Shown here: positions 1 through 7,869 of the stretch, piece after piece
Numbering within the stretch: position 1 is the stretch's first letter
Layout: each line of letters opens with the position of its first letter
From: CAYPZU01 sp964415395
Lineage (GTDB): Bacteria; Chlamydiota; Chlamydiia; Chlamydiales; SM23-39
Length of the DNA stretch: 64,000 nt
Assembly: GCA_964415395.1 (NCBI GenBank)
Contig: CAYPZU010000001.1
Location: 25,341 to 89,340 of the forward strand
Direction: 5' to 3'
Translations under genes and position numbers: made by a program
The notes under the pieces: generated by a model
Told to the model about the DNA's origin: nothing
The model's database searches: none
What the model saw: the letters and a program-made list of their open reading frames with translations, nothing else

Positions 1-15
1 ACTTCGGAGACCGCC

Positions 16-717
16 ATGAAAAAACTAACGCATCAGATTAAATCCCTTGCTCTTTTCGCCCTTGTAGCCCCAACCCTCCTCCTCGCGCAGGAAGACAGCC
101 ATGTTTCGGTCGGCACCCGTCCGATGAGCCCCGACTCCTCGTCGCAGCCTGAGCCTGCCGCAGGCCAGGAAAACTCTGAACAGTCGGCCAACTACTCTCT
201 TCAGGAAGAATCGTGCTGCGGATTCATCTTCGACCGCTATCCCCGGATCGAATATCCCAACACACACTGGCTCACCGCTGTTTCCGCTTACGGCGACCAG
301 GTTGAACTCGAAGACGGCTCCGTCTGGAAAATCAACACCTACGACGGCTACAAAGCCCTCAACTGGCGCTCCAACGACCCTCTCTCGATCACCCAGAACA
401 GCCGCTGGTTCTCGAGCTACACCTACAAAATCGTCAACAAAAACACCGGCTCTTCGATCGAAGCCAATCTCTTCCTCGGCCCCATCAAAGACGGCGAATA
501 CACGAAATACATCTATACCATCGACCAGAACGTAGGCGAACTCGTCCTCACTGACAGCACCCACTGGGAAGTCTCTTCAAGCGACTCCTACATCTTCCGC
601 GACTGGGCGCCGAACGACGCCATCATCCTCGGCACCAATACGGGCTGGGACTCGAAGTGCGAGGCGATCCTCATCAACGTCACCATGAACAACTTCGTCC
701 GCGCAAAACAATTTTAA
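16..717 (+). CDS. Secreted protein with tandem beta-type repeats, unknown function
   Basis: Function unknown. The 233-residue product begins with a Sec-type signal peptide (basic MKK, hydrophobic residues 10-23, likely cleavage after LLLAQ) and has a disordered Ser/Pro/Gln stretch (35-65). Two related modules follow, about 93-156 and 173-233. Both share the order L-x-D-x-x-x-W-x-[IV], then D-x-Y, then W-x-x-N-D, then [SI]-I-x-x-N-x-x-W, so this is an internal duplication. There is a Cys pair at 67-68 and a single Cys near 214. The ATG follows a GGAG-containing stretch, and the stop lies 8 bases before the next gene, so the two are probably cotranscribed. An exported or cell-surface protein is the most that can be inferred. 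Confidence 0.75.
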   Translation: MKKLTHQIKSLALFALVAPTLLLAQEDSHVSVGTRPMSPDSSSQPEPAAGQENSEQSANYSLQEESCCGFIFDRYPRIEYPNTHWLTAVSAYGDQVELEDGSVWKINTYDGYKALNWRSNDPLSITQNSRWFSSYTYKIVNKNTGSSIEANLFLGPIKDGEYTKYIYTIDQNVGELVLTDSTHWEVSSSDSYIFRDWAPNDAIILGTNTGWDSKCEAILINVTMNNFVRAKQF

Positions 718-725
718 GGTGAATC

Positions 726-1313
726 ATGGTTCAGCCAATCCAAAACAATCAGGCGGGCGTTCTCATGCGCCCTGCAGAAACGCGCCGCTTCCCCGAGGGG
801 GCGGCCGCAACCGCGCAAGTCATAGCAAAACTCGCTGCTGTTGTGATCACATCGGTCATTGCGTTCGTAACGCTCCCCTGGCAGACCGCAGCAATCGGAT
901 CCCTTGGCGCCGCCGCTCTCCTTTTCCTCTGCTACAAGCGACCCAGAGAAGAAGGTCCGCGCATTCCTGCAGGCGGAGTCCTCGTCCTCCCTCAGCCAGC
1001 TCCCGCCCGCTGGTACCAGCGGGTCAACTTCGGCGACTTTTTCCCGCGCCGCCGATTCGTAGCCGACCCGCGCCCCCACGAACCGGTTGGGCTCGGCCAA
1101 TTTAACGAACCTCCCCGCGACGTTCCGTACCGGCCCCACGCTCCGCGCAATCTTGGCGGAGAGCAGGCGTTTGAATTCGCAGCGCGCCGCGGCGGCGGTG
1201 GAGGCGGCGGAGGCGGAGGGGTTCCTAATATCCCCCCGGCGATAAGACCTCCAGTTCGCGGAATCGGCGGCGAGAGAGAAGTAGTCGGCCGCCCAGCCGA
1301 TGGAAGAAGGTAA
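726..1313 (+). CDS. Inc-like bilobed membrane protein with Pro-rich, poly-Gly tail
   Basis: Function unknown. Of 195 residues, about 28-70 form two closely spaced hydrophobic segments separated by a short turn (around LPWQ), with no signal peptide before them. This bilobed layout is the hallmark of chlamydial inclusion-membrane (Inc) proteins, which are type III secreted and inserted in the vacuole membrane with both ends facing the host. The C-terminal half is rich in Pro, Arg and Gly and holds an uninterrupted run of about ten Gly near 155-164. A good AAGGTGA ribosome site precedes the ATG. The Inc assignment is inference from topology only; an ordinary two-helix membrane protein would look the same. 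Confidence 0.65.
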   Translation: MVQPIQNNQAGVLMRPAETRRFPEGAAATAQVIAKLAAVVITSVIAFVTLPWQTAAIGSLGAAALLFLCYKRPREEGPRIPAGGVLVLPQPAPARWYQRVNFGDFFPRRRFVADPRPHEPVGLGQFNEPPRDVPYRPHAPRNLGGEQAFEFAARRGGGGGGGGGGVPNIPPAIRPPVRGIGGEREVVGRPADGRR

Positions 1314-1361
1314 GCCGCCAACCAACGGCTTTACCGAACAAACTCAATCAGGAGAAATACC

Positions 1362-1751
1362 ATGTCTGTACCAGCTCCCACAGGACGGGACCCAAACGTT
1401 CAGCAGCCGCGCCGCGCCGCGCCGCGGCCGCCCAGCCGCCTACCGGGCGGACAAGTCGTAGTCGTCAGGCCGGGCAGCCTGCCTCCGATCATCGCCCCAT
1501 TCGGCGCACCAGCGGCTCCCCCTGCACCGCCTATAAACCCCGCCCAACTGGCCCAGGCGAATGCACAACAGCCTCGTGAAGTGGTAGGGCCTCCGGTACC
1601 GCCGCTGCCAGTTCCCGCTCAGCAGGCGCGGCTCGCCCCTTTGCCCGGGCGCGTGCAAGGGGTAGTCCATCCGGCTCTCCGGCAATTGCCCGGAGGCCCG
1701 CCTCCCGGCAGGCAGCAGGAGCGGGAACCCGTAGGCCATAAAAAAGTATGA
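1362..1751 (+). CDS. Pro/Ala/Arg-rich low-complexity protein
   Basis: Function unknown. The 129-residue product is built almost wholly of Pro, Ala, Gln, Val and Arg with many PxxP steps, and has no hydrophobic segment, Cys or signal peptide, so it is probably disordered. Coding status is supported by a clear AGGAGAAA ribosome site and by its stop overlapping the start of the next gene in an ATGA arrangement. The composition resembles the tail of the preceding Inc-like protein, so the two may derive from or act with each other. That link is conjecture. Confidence 0.6.
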   Translation: MSVPAPTGRDPNVQQPRRAAPRPPSRLPGGQVVVVRPGSLPPIIAPFGAPAAPPAPPINPAQLAQANAQQPREVVGPPVPPLPVPAQQARLAPLPGRVQGVVHPALRQLPGGPPPGRQQEREPVGHKKV

Positions 1752-2068
1752 TCGTTTGCTGGAAATGCAAAAAGATCGTCAGCGAGGAATCCGTGAAAAT
1801 CGGGTTCCGCGCATCCTGCCCGCACTGCAGCAGCGACTTGCACGTCTGCGTCAACTGCCGCTATTATTCGCCAGGCAAACCGAATGACTGTTCCGTTCCC
1901 GGCACCGACTCCGTGCGAGACCGGGAAGCCTCCAATCTGTGCGAAGAGTTCAGGCTCAAAACACCCGAAACTCCCTGCTCAAGCAAAACAAATCCGCTTT
2001 TCGGCGATGACTCTCCTCCTAAAAAACGGGATTTCAACTCCCTCTTTAAAGACGAAGAAGAAACATGA
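1748..2068 (+). CDS. Small zinc-ribbon protein
   Basis: The 106-residue product has paired cysteines typical of zinc ribbons: CWKC at 4-7, CPHC at 24-27, CVNC at about 34-37, then single Cys at about 48 and 64. The middle motif CVNCRYYSPG, followed by a charged stretch with R-D-R-E and a late C-E-E-F, is a pattern I recognise from small conserved bacterial proteins of unknown role. The tail is acidic and probably flexible. It overlaps the preceding gene by ATGA and the following gene by ATGA, so translation is coupled across all three. The role is unknown; binding of a metal, nucleic acid or protein partner is the usual guess. Confidence 0.75.
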   Translation: MIVCWKCKKIVSEESVKIGFRASCPHCSSDLHVCVNCRYYSPGKPNDCSVPGTDSVRDREASNLCEEFRLKTPETPCSSKTNPLFGDDSPPKKRDFNSLFKDEEET

Positions 2069-2541
2069 GCGCTCAAGGACTTCACTTTAAGCTCTTTTTT
2101 TCCAATCCGGCCTCGACCCCCTTCGACGAGAAAGATTTTTCTGAATTTCAGACATTCGTCGAAACGTACGCCTCCCCCAACTCGATGCGATTGGCGGGTC
2201 CCGGCAATTTCATCTACGCCCTGCAGAAAGCGGTTCAGTTCCAGGCTCATCTCAAGTTCTTCGAATCGCAGCGGGCCGCAGCGCAGGAGTCAGCCCGCGC
2301 GGCCTATCAAAACCTGGAAAGACAGAGCCGGCCCGCAAATGAGCCTTCCGATCTGCTGGCCAAACTATCACTTTCGGAACCTGGAGACAACCCCGTCTTC
2401 AGAGCCTACCGCGAAGCCATCGGAACACTTCAACATCTTGAAGGGAACATCGCCCGCATCTCGAAAGCTCTCTCCGCTTTTCAAATCATTTGCTCCCGTC
2501 TCGGGATCGAGCCGCATAATGTCGAAGCAAAGATGGATTAG
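2065..2541 (+). CDS. Helical cytoplasmic protein, unknown
   Basis: Function unknown. The 158-residue product has no signal peptide or membrane segment. Residues about 55-90 and 110-145 are strongly helical, with heptad-like spacing of Leu, Ala and Phe, so it may form a coiled coil. It starts inside the stop of the zinc-ribbon gene (ATGA) and its last 23 bases overlap the next gene in another frame. It therefore belongs to the same transcription unit. No family was recognised. Confidence 0.65.
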   Translation: MSAQGLHFKLFFSNPASTPFDEKDFSEFQTFVETYASPNSMRLAGPGNFIYALQKAVQFQAHLKFFESQRAAAQESARAAYQNLERQSRPANEPSDLLAKLSLSEPGDNPVFRAYREAIGTLQHLEGNIARISKALSAFQIICSRLGIEPHNVEAKMD

Positions 2542-3252
2542 CCTTTTTCTTCTGGCCGCGCTCCCGCTCTGCGCCCAGATCACCCGCCTGCCGGATGAAT
2601 TCACAATCACCGAACGGGTTTTTGCGCTGCCGGCCACCTTCGATCTCGAAACCGAACTCGGCCCGTTCGCCAAAGCCCGCAAACGGTTTTTCTCCCTCAC
2701 GNNNNNNNNNNCGACATCGAAGACGCGAACCAAAACCCGATCGCCTCGGCCCGCGCCCGCTTTTTCGCCTGGACCACCGTCGCCGACGTCCTCGACGGAG
2801 CCGGCGCCAAAATCGGCTGGCTCGAAGAAGAGTATTTCAAAATCATCCCCTGGGCCGAATACCGCGTCTATAATTGCCAGGATCAGCTCACAGCTCTCGC
2901 CCGGATGAATTTCTGGGGAACCAAATTCCGGATCTACCATCCCGACCGCCCCGACGAGATCTATGCCGTCATCAGCCGCCCCTTCATCCGCCTCTTCCGC
3001 GACAGATGGACGGTCCGGATCTTCAACACCGAGATCTTTGAAAGCGGCCGCATCGATCCGCGCCTGCTCATGATGCTCGCCGTCTACCAGACCGACAAAG
3101 ATGAACGGGACAAACTGCGCGGCGAAATCTTCGACCAGCTTCTCCGCGAAGCGGAAGAATTCGGCGGAACCCGCTCAAAAAGAACTTACTCACAAAATCA
3201 TATCGAAGAAGATATTAAAGAATATAATGACTTTTATTACCAATTGAACTGA
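2519..3252 (+). CDS. Secreted LURP/YxjI-like (tubby-fold) protein, interrupted by an assembly gap
   Basis: A single gene broken by the N-run at 2702-2711. Upstream, frame 2 gives a signal peptide (MSKQRWISLFLLAALPLCA) and a domain start. Downstream, the sequence continues in frame 1 through 2713 to the stop. The reading frames agree only if the true gap is 2 modulo 3, so the ten N are a placeholder and not a real frameshift. The pattern of repeated beta hairpins (RKRFFSL, then D-I-E-D, then ARFFAW, then ARMNFWGTKFRI, then DRWTVRIFN) resembles LURP-one/YxjI proteins with the tubby or phospholipid-scramblase fold. That assignment comes from pattern memory only. The role is unknown; the product is exported. 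Confidence 0.6.
2702..2711. other. Assembly gap of ten N inside a CDS
   Basis: Ten N lie between ...CTCACG and CGACATC.... The flanking frames of the surrounding gene do not match across ten bases, so the real missing length differs from ten. Confidence 0.97.
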
Positions 3253-3295
3253 ACGCTGACATTAATTAAAATACCCGGCAAGTGATTAGGTAATT

Positions 3296-4555
3296 ATGCG
3301 CTGCCAGGCGGTATTTTCTAAAGCTCTCGCGTTCAACTTCCTCCGTTCGCCCGCTCTCACGTTCAAAAAATCGTTCACGCCCGCATGGGCCCTTCAGAGA
3401 GGCAAAACGCCCCGCCTCCAGAAGCTCCAGGTCCCTTCAAAAGAACCTCTGACCCACGATTACTGGTCTTTCGGCAGCTTCTGGGGATCCGTCACTCAAA
3501 AATATTCTACCGTAGACGCCCTCTACGCCGCCCTTTCGAACCGGCTGGAAACCATTCGGAAAATCAGGGAAACGGCCCGCTCCTGGATTCAAACGACCCG
3601 GAGTTTAAGCCCCCTCTACGAAACCCTCGCCTCCTGCTCCGCCTTTTCAACCGACTCAGGAACCTACCTGATCGACGCCTCGCTCCTCTCCCCGATCGAA
3701 GACGGAATCAGCGGCTCCTACTTCCTGAAAGACAAATCAGGCCAAATCCGCTTCGTCGTCAAACCGCTCGACGAAGACATCGGGTGCATCCACAATCCCA
3801 AAGGATTCGCGACGCCATTTAAAACGAGCCCCATCCGCAGCAACATGAGCCTCTACAGCTCCGCCTTCCGCGAAGCGGCAGCCAGCCAGTTCGCGCGAAC
3901 AGCGGGCATCTCCTCGATCGCTCCCCGCACGGCGCTCGCGATCCTCCAGTCAGACCGCTTCCACACCCTCGGCGACGACGTTTCCCTCACAGAGATCGCC
4001 CGCTTCAAAGAGCGGTGCGGCGACGCCGACCGGGAAAAGCTCTGCTCGGTTCAGGAATACATACCCAATTCCAAAACGCTCGGCGAAGCGCTTCAGGAAT
4101 TCCAGGCAGCCGGACTTCTCGACGAAGAGATCGCCGCCCGGATCGACGCCTCCGACTTCGAAGAGGCCAACCTTCTCATCTGGCTCACTTACGATACCGA
4201 TGCCCACGCCGGCAATTTCCTCGTCTACCCCAAGCGGATCGACGCGATCGGCAACGAGATCCTCGGCATCAAAAAAATCGACAACGGCCTCGCCTTCCCC
4301 GAGAAAAACCAGCAGCTCCGCAACCACCTCGCCTACCTCCCCAACGCCTCGCAGACCCTCTCGGCCTCCCTCAAAGAAAAAATCGCCTCCCTCGACTGCA
4401 GCCGCCTCGAAGAACTGCTCCGCTACCACAACCTCGACGCTTCAGCTCCCGCTCTGGCGCAGCGGATCGGCAAGCTGAAAGAACTCGCCTCGCGCCCCGG
4501 AATAACGATCAGACAAATCAATTCAGAACTTTCGCAATTAGGCCATAACCGATGA
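3296..4555 (+). CDS. PI3/4-kinase-like (HipA/PIK-fold) protein
   Basis: The 419-residue product has the layout of the phosphatidylinositol 3/4-kinase-like fold. There is a glycine-containing nucleotide loop near 138-150, a likely ATP lysine in FVVKP (about 156), and a hinge-like SVQEYIP (251-257). The catalytic segment is YDTDAHAGNF (299-308), equivalent to D-x-H-x-x-N, and the metal-binding IKKIDNGLAF (326-335) is equivalent to the D-x-G motif. The first 130 residues are unassigned. Bacterial proteins of this type phosphorylate lipids or proteins, and several pathogens export them as effectors. The gene lies in a run of exported or membrane proteins and ends in an ATGA overlap with the next small secreted protein. 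Kinase activity and substrate are inferred. Confidence 0.65.
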   Translation: MRCQAVFSKALAFNFLRSPALTFKKSFTPAWALQRGKTPRLQKLQVPSKEPLTHDYWSFGSFWGSVTQKYSTVDALYAALSNRLETIRKIRETARSWIQTTRSLSPLYETLASCSAFSTDSGTYLIDASLLSPIEDGISGSYFLKDKSGQIRFVVKPLDEDIGCIHNPKGFATPFKTSPIRSNMSLYSSAFREAAASQFARTAGISSIAPRTALAILQSDRFHTLGDDVSLTEIARFKERCGDADREKLCSVQEYIPNSKTLGEALQEFQAAGLLDEEIAARIDASDFEEANLLIWLTYDTDAHAGNFLVYPKRIDAIGNEILGIKKIDNGLAFPEKNQQLRNHLAYLPNASQTLSASLKEKIASLDCSRLEELLRYHNLDASAPALAQRIGKLKELASRPGITIRQINSELSQLGHNR

Positions 4556-4863
4556 AACGACAATTCCTCATTGCCAGCACAGCCGCCCTTATGGCAGCAT
4601 TCACTCATGGAGAACCCATGAAGCTCGTCAACACGAAAACCGGCTACGTCATCGTCGAATTCAACGAAGGCAAAGCCCATTTCAACGACCGGTTCCTCGA
4701 AGCGGAGATGAAAGAGACAGGGATCTGGATCCCTCCCGCTCTTGCCTCCTCGTTTGAAAACAAAGAGACGATTTATCTCGGCGATCCGCTCTTTGAAAAA
4801 GCGTTCATCGAAGTCTACTACCCGCTCTGCATCTCTTCAATTGTCTACCAATGGCAGCAGTAA
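4552..4863 (+). CDS. Small secreted protein coupled to the kinase-like gene
   Basis: Function unknown. The 103-residue product has a short signal peptide (MKRQFLIASTAALMAAFTHG) and a compact beta-rich body with the motif GYVIVEFNEGKAHF. It overlaps the stop of the PI-kinase-like gene by ATGA, so the two are translated together. That suggests a shared process, but there is no direct evidence of a partner. A second in-frame ATG at codon 23 would give a cytosolic form without the leader. Confidence 0.65.
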   Translation: MKRQFLIASTAALMAAFTHGEPMKLVNTKTGYVIVEFNEGKAHFNDRFLEAEMKETGIWIPPALASSFENKETIYLGDPLFEKAFIEVYYPLCISSIVYQWQQ

Positions 4864-4881
4864 TCTGCTAGACTCCGGCTT

Positions 4882-5313
4882 ATGAAGCCAGAACTCACAT
4901 TTCTCACCCCCAAGCAGGGTTCTCCCTGCCCGCTTCCCTACTTTGAAGCGCCCGTAAAAGCTGGATTCCCCTCGCCTGCCGACGACTACATGGAGCAGAA
5001 GCTCGATCTCAACGAACATCTCATCCAGCACCCGGCCGCTACTTTCTTCGTCCGCGTTGACGGCGACTCGATGCGCGGCGCCGGCATCCAGAAAGGGGAT
5101 CTCCTCATCATCGACCGCGCGCTCGAAGCCTCCAACGGCAAAATAGTGCTCGCCGTCATCAACGGGGAATTCACCGTGAAGCGGATCCGCAGAGTCCAAA
5201 ACTCCCTCTTCCTCGAAGCGGAAAACCCCCACTACCCGCCGCTCCAGATCGACCCCTCTTGGGACTTCCAGGTCTGGGGCGTCGTCACCTACGTCATCCA
5301 CAAAACCACCTAA
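4882..5313 (+). CDS. umuD: UmuD-like S24 self-cleaving protein
   Basis: A LexA/UmuD-family peptidase S24 of 143 residues, the usual UmuD length, without a DNA-binding domain. The cleavage site is Ala27-Gly28 in PVKAGFPS, where E. coli UmuD has Cys-Gly. The nucleophile is Ser63 in GDSM and the general base is Lys100 in FTVKRI. After RecA-assisted self-cleavage, UmuD' joins UmuC to form the translesion polymerase Pol V. umuC follows after 103 bases. No convincing LexA box was identified upstream, so SOS control is expected from the family but not shown. Confidence 0.93.
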   Translation: MKPELTFLTPKQGSPCPLPYFEAPVKAGFPSPADDYMEQKLDLNEHLIQHPAATFFVRVDGDSMRGAGIQKGDLLIIDRALEASNGKIVLAVINGEFTVKRIRRVQNSLFLEAENPHYPPLQIDPSWDFQVWGVVTYVIHKTT

Positions 5314-5416
5314 AAAATACCCGCAGCGCGTCCTATCCTGCTATTCTTTCTTTTGCCTTGAAGAACTGCCCGGAGATCCTGCATACCTTGTTAGGAGGAA
5401 GCCGGAGCCAGCCCCT

Positions 5417-6667
5417 ATGTATGCACTGGTAGATTGCAATAACTTTTATGCGTCTTGCGAACAGGTGTTCAATCCGCGCCTTGAGGAGAAGCCTCTCGTC
5501 ATTTTGTCCAATAACGACGGCTGCATCATCGCCCGCTCGCAGAAAGCGAAAGATCTCGGAATCCAGATGGGCGAACCCGCCTATCTCTACCGCGAACGGA
5601 CCCGCCTCGGCGAACTCAATATGCTCTCCTCCAATTTCACTCTCTACGCCGACATGTCGCAGCGCGTCATGCAAACGCTTTCATCATTCTCCAGCGAAAT
5701 GGAAATCTATTCGATCGACGAAGCCTTTTTTATCCTCGAACACGCGCCGAAGGAAAAGCTCGAACGGATCTCGAGCGAGATGCGGAAGAAGGTGAAGCAG
5801 TGGACCGGCATCCCGATCTCGATCGGCGTTGCGCCCACGAAAACGCTCGCGAAAGCGGCGAATAAGATCGCCAAAAAAGGAGACGGCGTCTTTGTTCTGG
5901 CCGAGGCGGAAGAAATTGAAGAGAGGCTCTCGCGTCTTGCCCTGGAAGACGTGTGGGGCATCGGGAAAGCGATCAGCGCCAAACTCAAACGAAAGGGAAT
6001 CTACACCGCAGCGCAGCTCACGCGCGCCGACGACGCGTGGGTGCGCAAGCTTCTGGGAGTAACCGGCTATAAAACCGTACTGGAACTGAGAGGAACGAGC
6101 TGCATCGAGCTGGAAGAAGAGGCGGCCAGAAAAAAAAGCATCGTCTGCTCCCGCTCTTTCTCCAGGAAAATCGAAGAGCTCGACTATCTGCTTGAAGCCG
6201 TCGCCTCTTTTACGACCCGCGCCGCAGAAAAACTGAGAGAGCAGAAAAGCCTCGCCGGATTTGTCTCGGTGTTCGCGTCGACCAGCCCCTTCGAGGAGCC
6301 GTATGAATCGGGATCGTGCCACATCCAGCTCCCCTATCCAACCGCCTATACTCCCGAGCTGATTTCCCTCGCAAAAGAGGGGCTGAAGCGGCTCTTCAAA
6401 ACAGGCTTCGGCTACAAGAAAGCCGGAGTGCTTTTAGGCGATTTTTCCGACAAGGGGACGGAACAGAAAGACCTCCTGGCGCAGAATCCCGGAAGCGAAA
6501 AAAAAGAGCGCGCCATGGAAATCGTCGACCGGATTAATGAAAAATATGATAAGCTCGCCCTCCGTTTCGCCGCCGAAGGGGTGGAGAAACACCCGTGGCA
6601 ATCGCTCCGCGCCAATAGCTCGCCCAAATTCACCACGAGCTGGCACGAACTCTTAAAAGTAAAATAG
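5417..6667 (+). CDS. umuC: UmuC, catalytic subunit of translesion DNA polymerase V
   Basis: A Y-family DNA polymerase of 416 residues. It shows the opening motif MYALVDCNNFYASCE with a metal-binding Asp, the SNNDGCIIARS motif, and the catalytic YSIDEAF with Asp-Glu. The little-finger and C-terminal UmuC regions are present through KFTTSWHELLKV. It copies past DNA lesions at the cost of fidelity, in complex with UmuD' and RecA. A GGAGG sequence sits about 18 bases upstream, with a closer GGAG about 9 bases away. It pairs with the upstream umuD. Pol V genes are often found on mobile DNA, but nothing mobile is visible here. Confidence 0.95.
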   Translation: MYALVDCNNFYASCEQVFNPRLEEKPLVILSNNDGCIIARSQKAKDLGIQMGEPAYLYRERTRLGELNMLSSNFTLYADMSQRVMQTLSSFSSEMEIYSIDEAFFILEHAPKEKLERISSEMRKKVKQWTGIPISIGVAPTKTLAKAANKIAKKGDGVFVLAEAEEIEERLSRLALEDVWGIGKAISAKLKRKGIYTAAQLTRADDAWVRKLLGVTGYKTVLELRGTSCIELEEEAARKKSIVCSRSFSRKIEELDYLLEAVASFTTRAAEKLREQKSLAGFVSVFASTSPFEEPYESGSCHIQLPYPTAYTPELISLAKEGLKRLFKTGFGYKKAGVLLGDFSDKGTEQKDLLAQNPGSEKKERAMEIVDRINEKYDKLALRFAAEGVEKHPWQSLRANSSPKFTTSWHELLKVK

Positions 6668-6723
6668 CATTTGCCTTAGAAAAAGTTTTGCCTTAGCATC
6701 CGCACTGGGAGTTTTTTTTCGTT

Positions 6724-7827
6724 ATGCTGCACCGACTTTGGGACGCTTTTGTCGACAATGCGATCGCTCTTTTCATGCCCCTTGTCTGCTCCTACTTCGC
6801 CCTCTGCAGCAACCCTTTCCTCAACATCTCTGCCGAAGACGCCGAAGGGCTTGAAAAAGCGGGCAACGTCCTGCTCGCTCCCGTCCAATACATCTGCGCC
6901 GGGAGAGAAGCGGTCCGCGGCGAGGATGGAACGTATGAATTCAGGCAGAAATACGACTACTCCGAGTCCGTCGCCGCTAAAACAGCGCTCTCTGCGATTG
7001 CGCTCCCCCCCAGCCTCATCTTAGGAAGCGCCGTAAAAGGACTCTCCTACCTCAGCTCCTCGACCCGCGACCGCCACGCCTCGCTGAAAGAAGCTCTCAA
7101 CTCCCGCCAGGTCCGGTCGAACCTCGCCGCCTACCGCGCGATGGGGATCGAGATCGGAGACCTCGACAAAGCTGAATTCCACTGGCCCGAAGGACATGCG
7201 AGACGGCCCGGGGACCAGCGGCATCTCGAAGTCGAGAAAAAGGCGCTCGAAGATATTGCGCACCTGCTGAACGAAGCGAAAATTCCCTGGTGGGTCGATT
7301 GCGGAACCTGCCTCGGAACCTACCGCTATGGCGGAGTCATCCCGTGGGATTACGACCTCGATGTGGCCGTCCTCCTCCCCGACTTCGACAACGTCTTCCG
7401 CGTCCTCCAGAAACTCGATCGAAAGAAATACATCGTCCAGGACTGGTCGAGCAGGGAACGGCCGAAATCGTACATCAAAGTCTACATCCGCGAAAGCGCC
7501 ACGCTCATCGACGTCTACCACTTTGCGATCGATCCCAAAGCGCGCGAAATCAGCTACATTCTTGCCCTCGAAACCAACGTCTTCTTCCCCGAATGGTGGA
7601 AAATCCGCGAACGGAGATTCACCGCCCCGATCGCCTTCGACGCCGTTTTCCCCTTAAAAAAATCGGCCTTCGACGGAATCGAAGTGAACCTCCCGCAGGA
7701 TCCCAAGCGCTACCTGCAGCGCTATTATGGAGAGAATCTCGCCCCCGCAAAAATCTACGATCCCGTCACCGGCAATTACGAAAGAGACCTCTCCCATCCC
7801 TACTGGCAAAGGGCTTATGCGCATTGA
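6724..7827 (+). CDS. LicD/fukutin-family nucleotidyltransferase-fold protein
   Basis: The C-terminal 200 residues carry the LicD signature: WWVDCGTCLGTYRYGG followed by PWDYDLDVAV (about 189-216), with the Asp cluster at 209, 211 and 213. The W-D-x-D-x-D cluster is typical of LicD and fukutin enzymes that transfer phosphocholine or ribitol phosphate to surface glycans. The first 180 residues are unusual: they contain two hydrophobic stretches (10-27 and 86-108), suggesting membrane attachment. It stands alone, with no choline kinase or cytidylyltransferase gene beside it. Substrate unknown. The donor domain is confidently recognised; phosphocholine transfer is only the family precedent. Confidence 0.8.
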   Translation: MLHRLWDAFVDNAIALFMPLVCSYFALCSNPFLNISAEDAEGLEKAGNVLLAPVQYICAGREAVRGEDGTYEFRQKYDYSESVAAKTALSAIALPPSLILGSAVKGLSYLSSSTRDRHASLKEALNSRQVRSNLAAYRAMGIEIGDLDKAEFHWPEGHARRPGDQRHLEVEKKALEDIAHLLNEAKIPWWVDCGTCLGTYRYGGVIPWDYDLDVAVLLPDFDNVFRVLQKLDRKKYIVQDWSSRERPKSYIKVYIRESATLIDVYHFAIDPKAREISYILALETNVFFPEWWKIRERRFTAPIAFDAVFPLKKSAFDGIEVNLPQDPKRYLQRYYGENLAPAKIYDPVTGNYERDLSHPYWQRAYAH

Positions 7828-7856
7828 TTTTTCTTTCCTGTTACAAACCCCTGGCC

Positions 7857-7862
7857 TATAAT
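7857..7862 (+). promoter_or_regulatory. Perfect TATAAT -10 box just upstream of the permease start
   Basis: TATAAT lies only 7 bases before the ATG at 7870, and no Shine-Dalgarno sequence is present. A start site 7 bases downstream of the box would coincide with the ATG, so a leaderless transcript is possible. The -35 region is poor. Confidence 0.4.
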
Positions 7863-7869
7863 ATTCCCC

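Noticed and set aside
2339..2908. Open frame of 189 codons reading through the first N-run
   Set aside because: It joins unrelated frames because the N-run has the wrong length. The true frames before and after the gap are 2 and 1.
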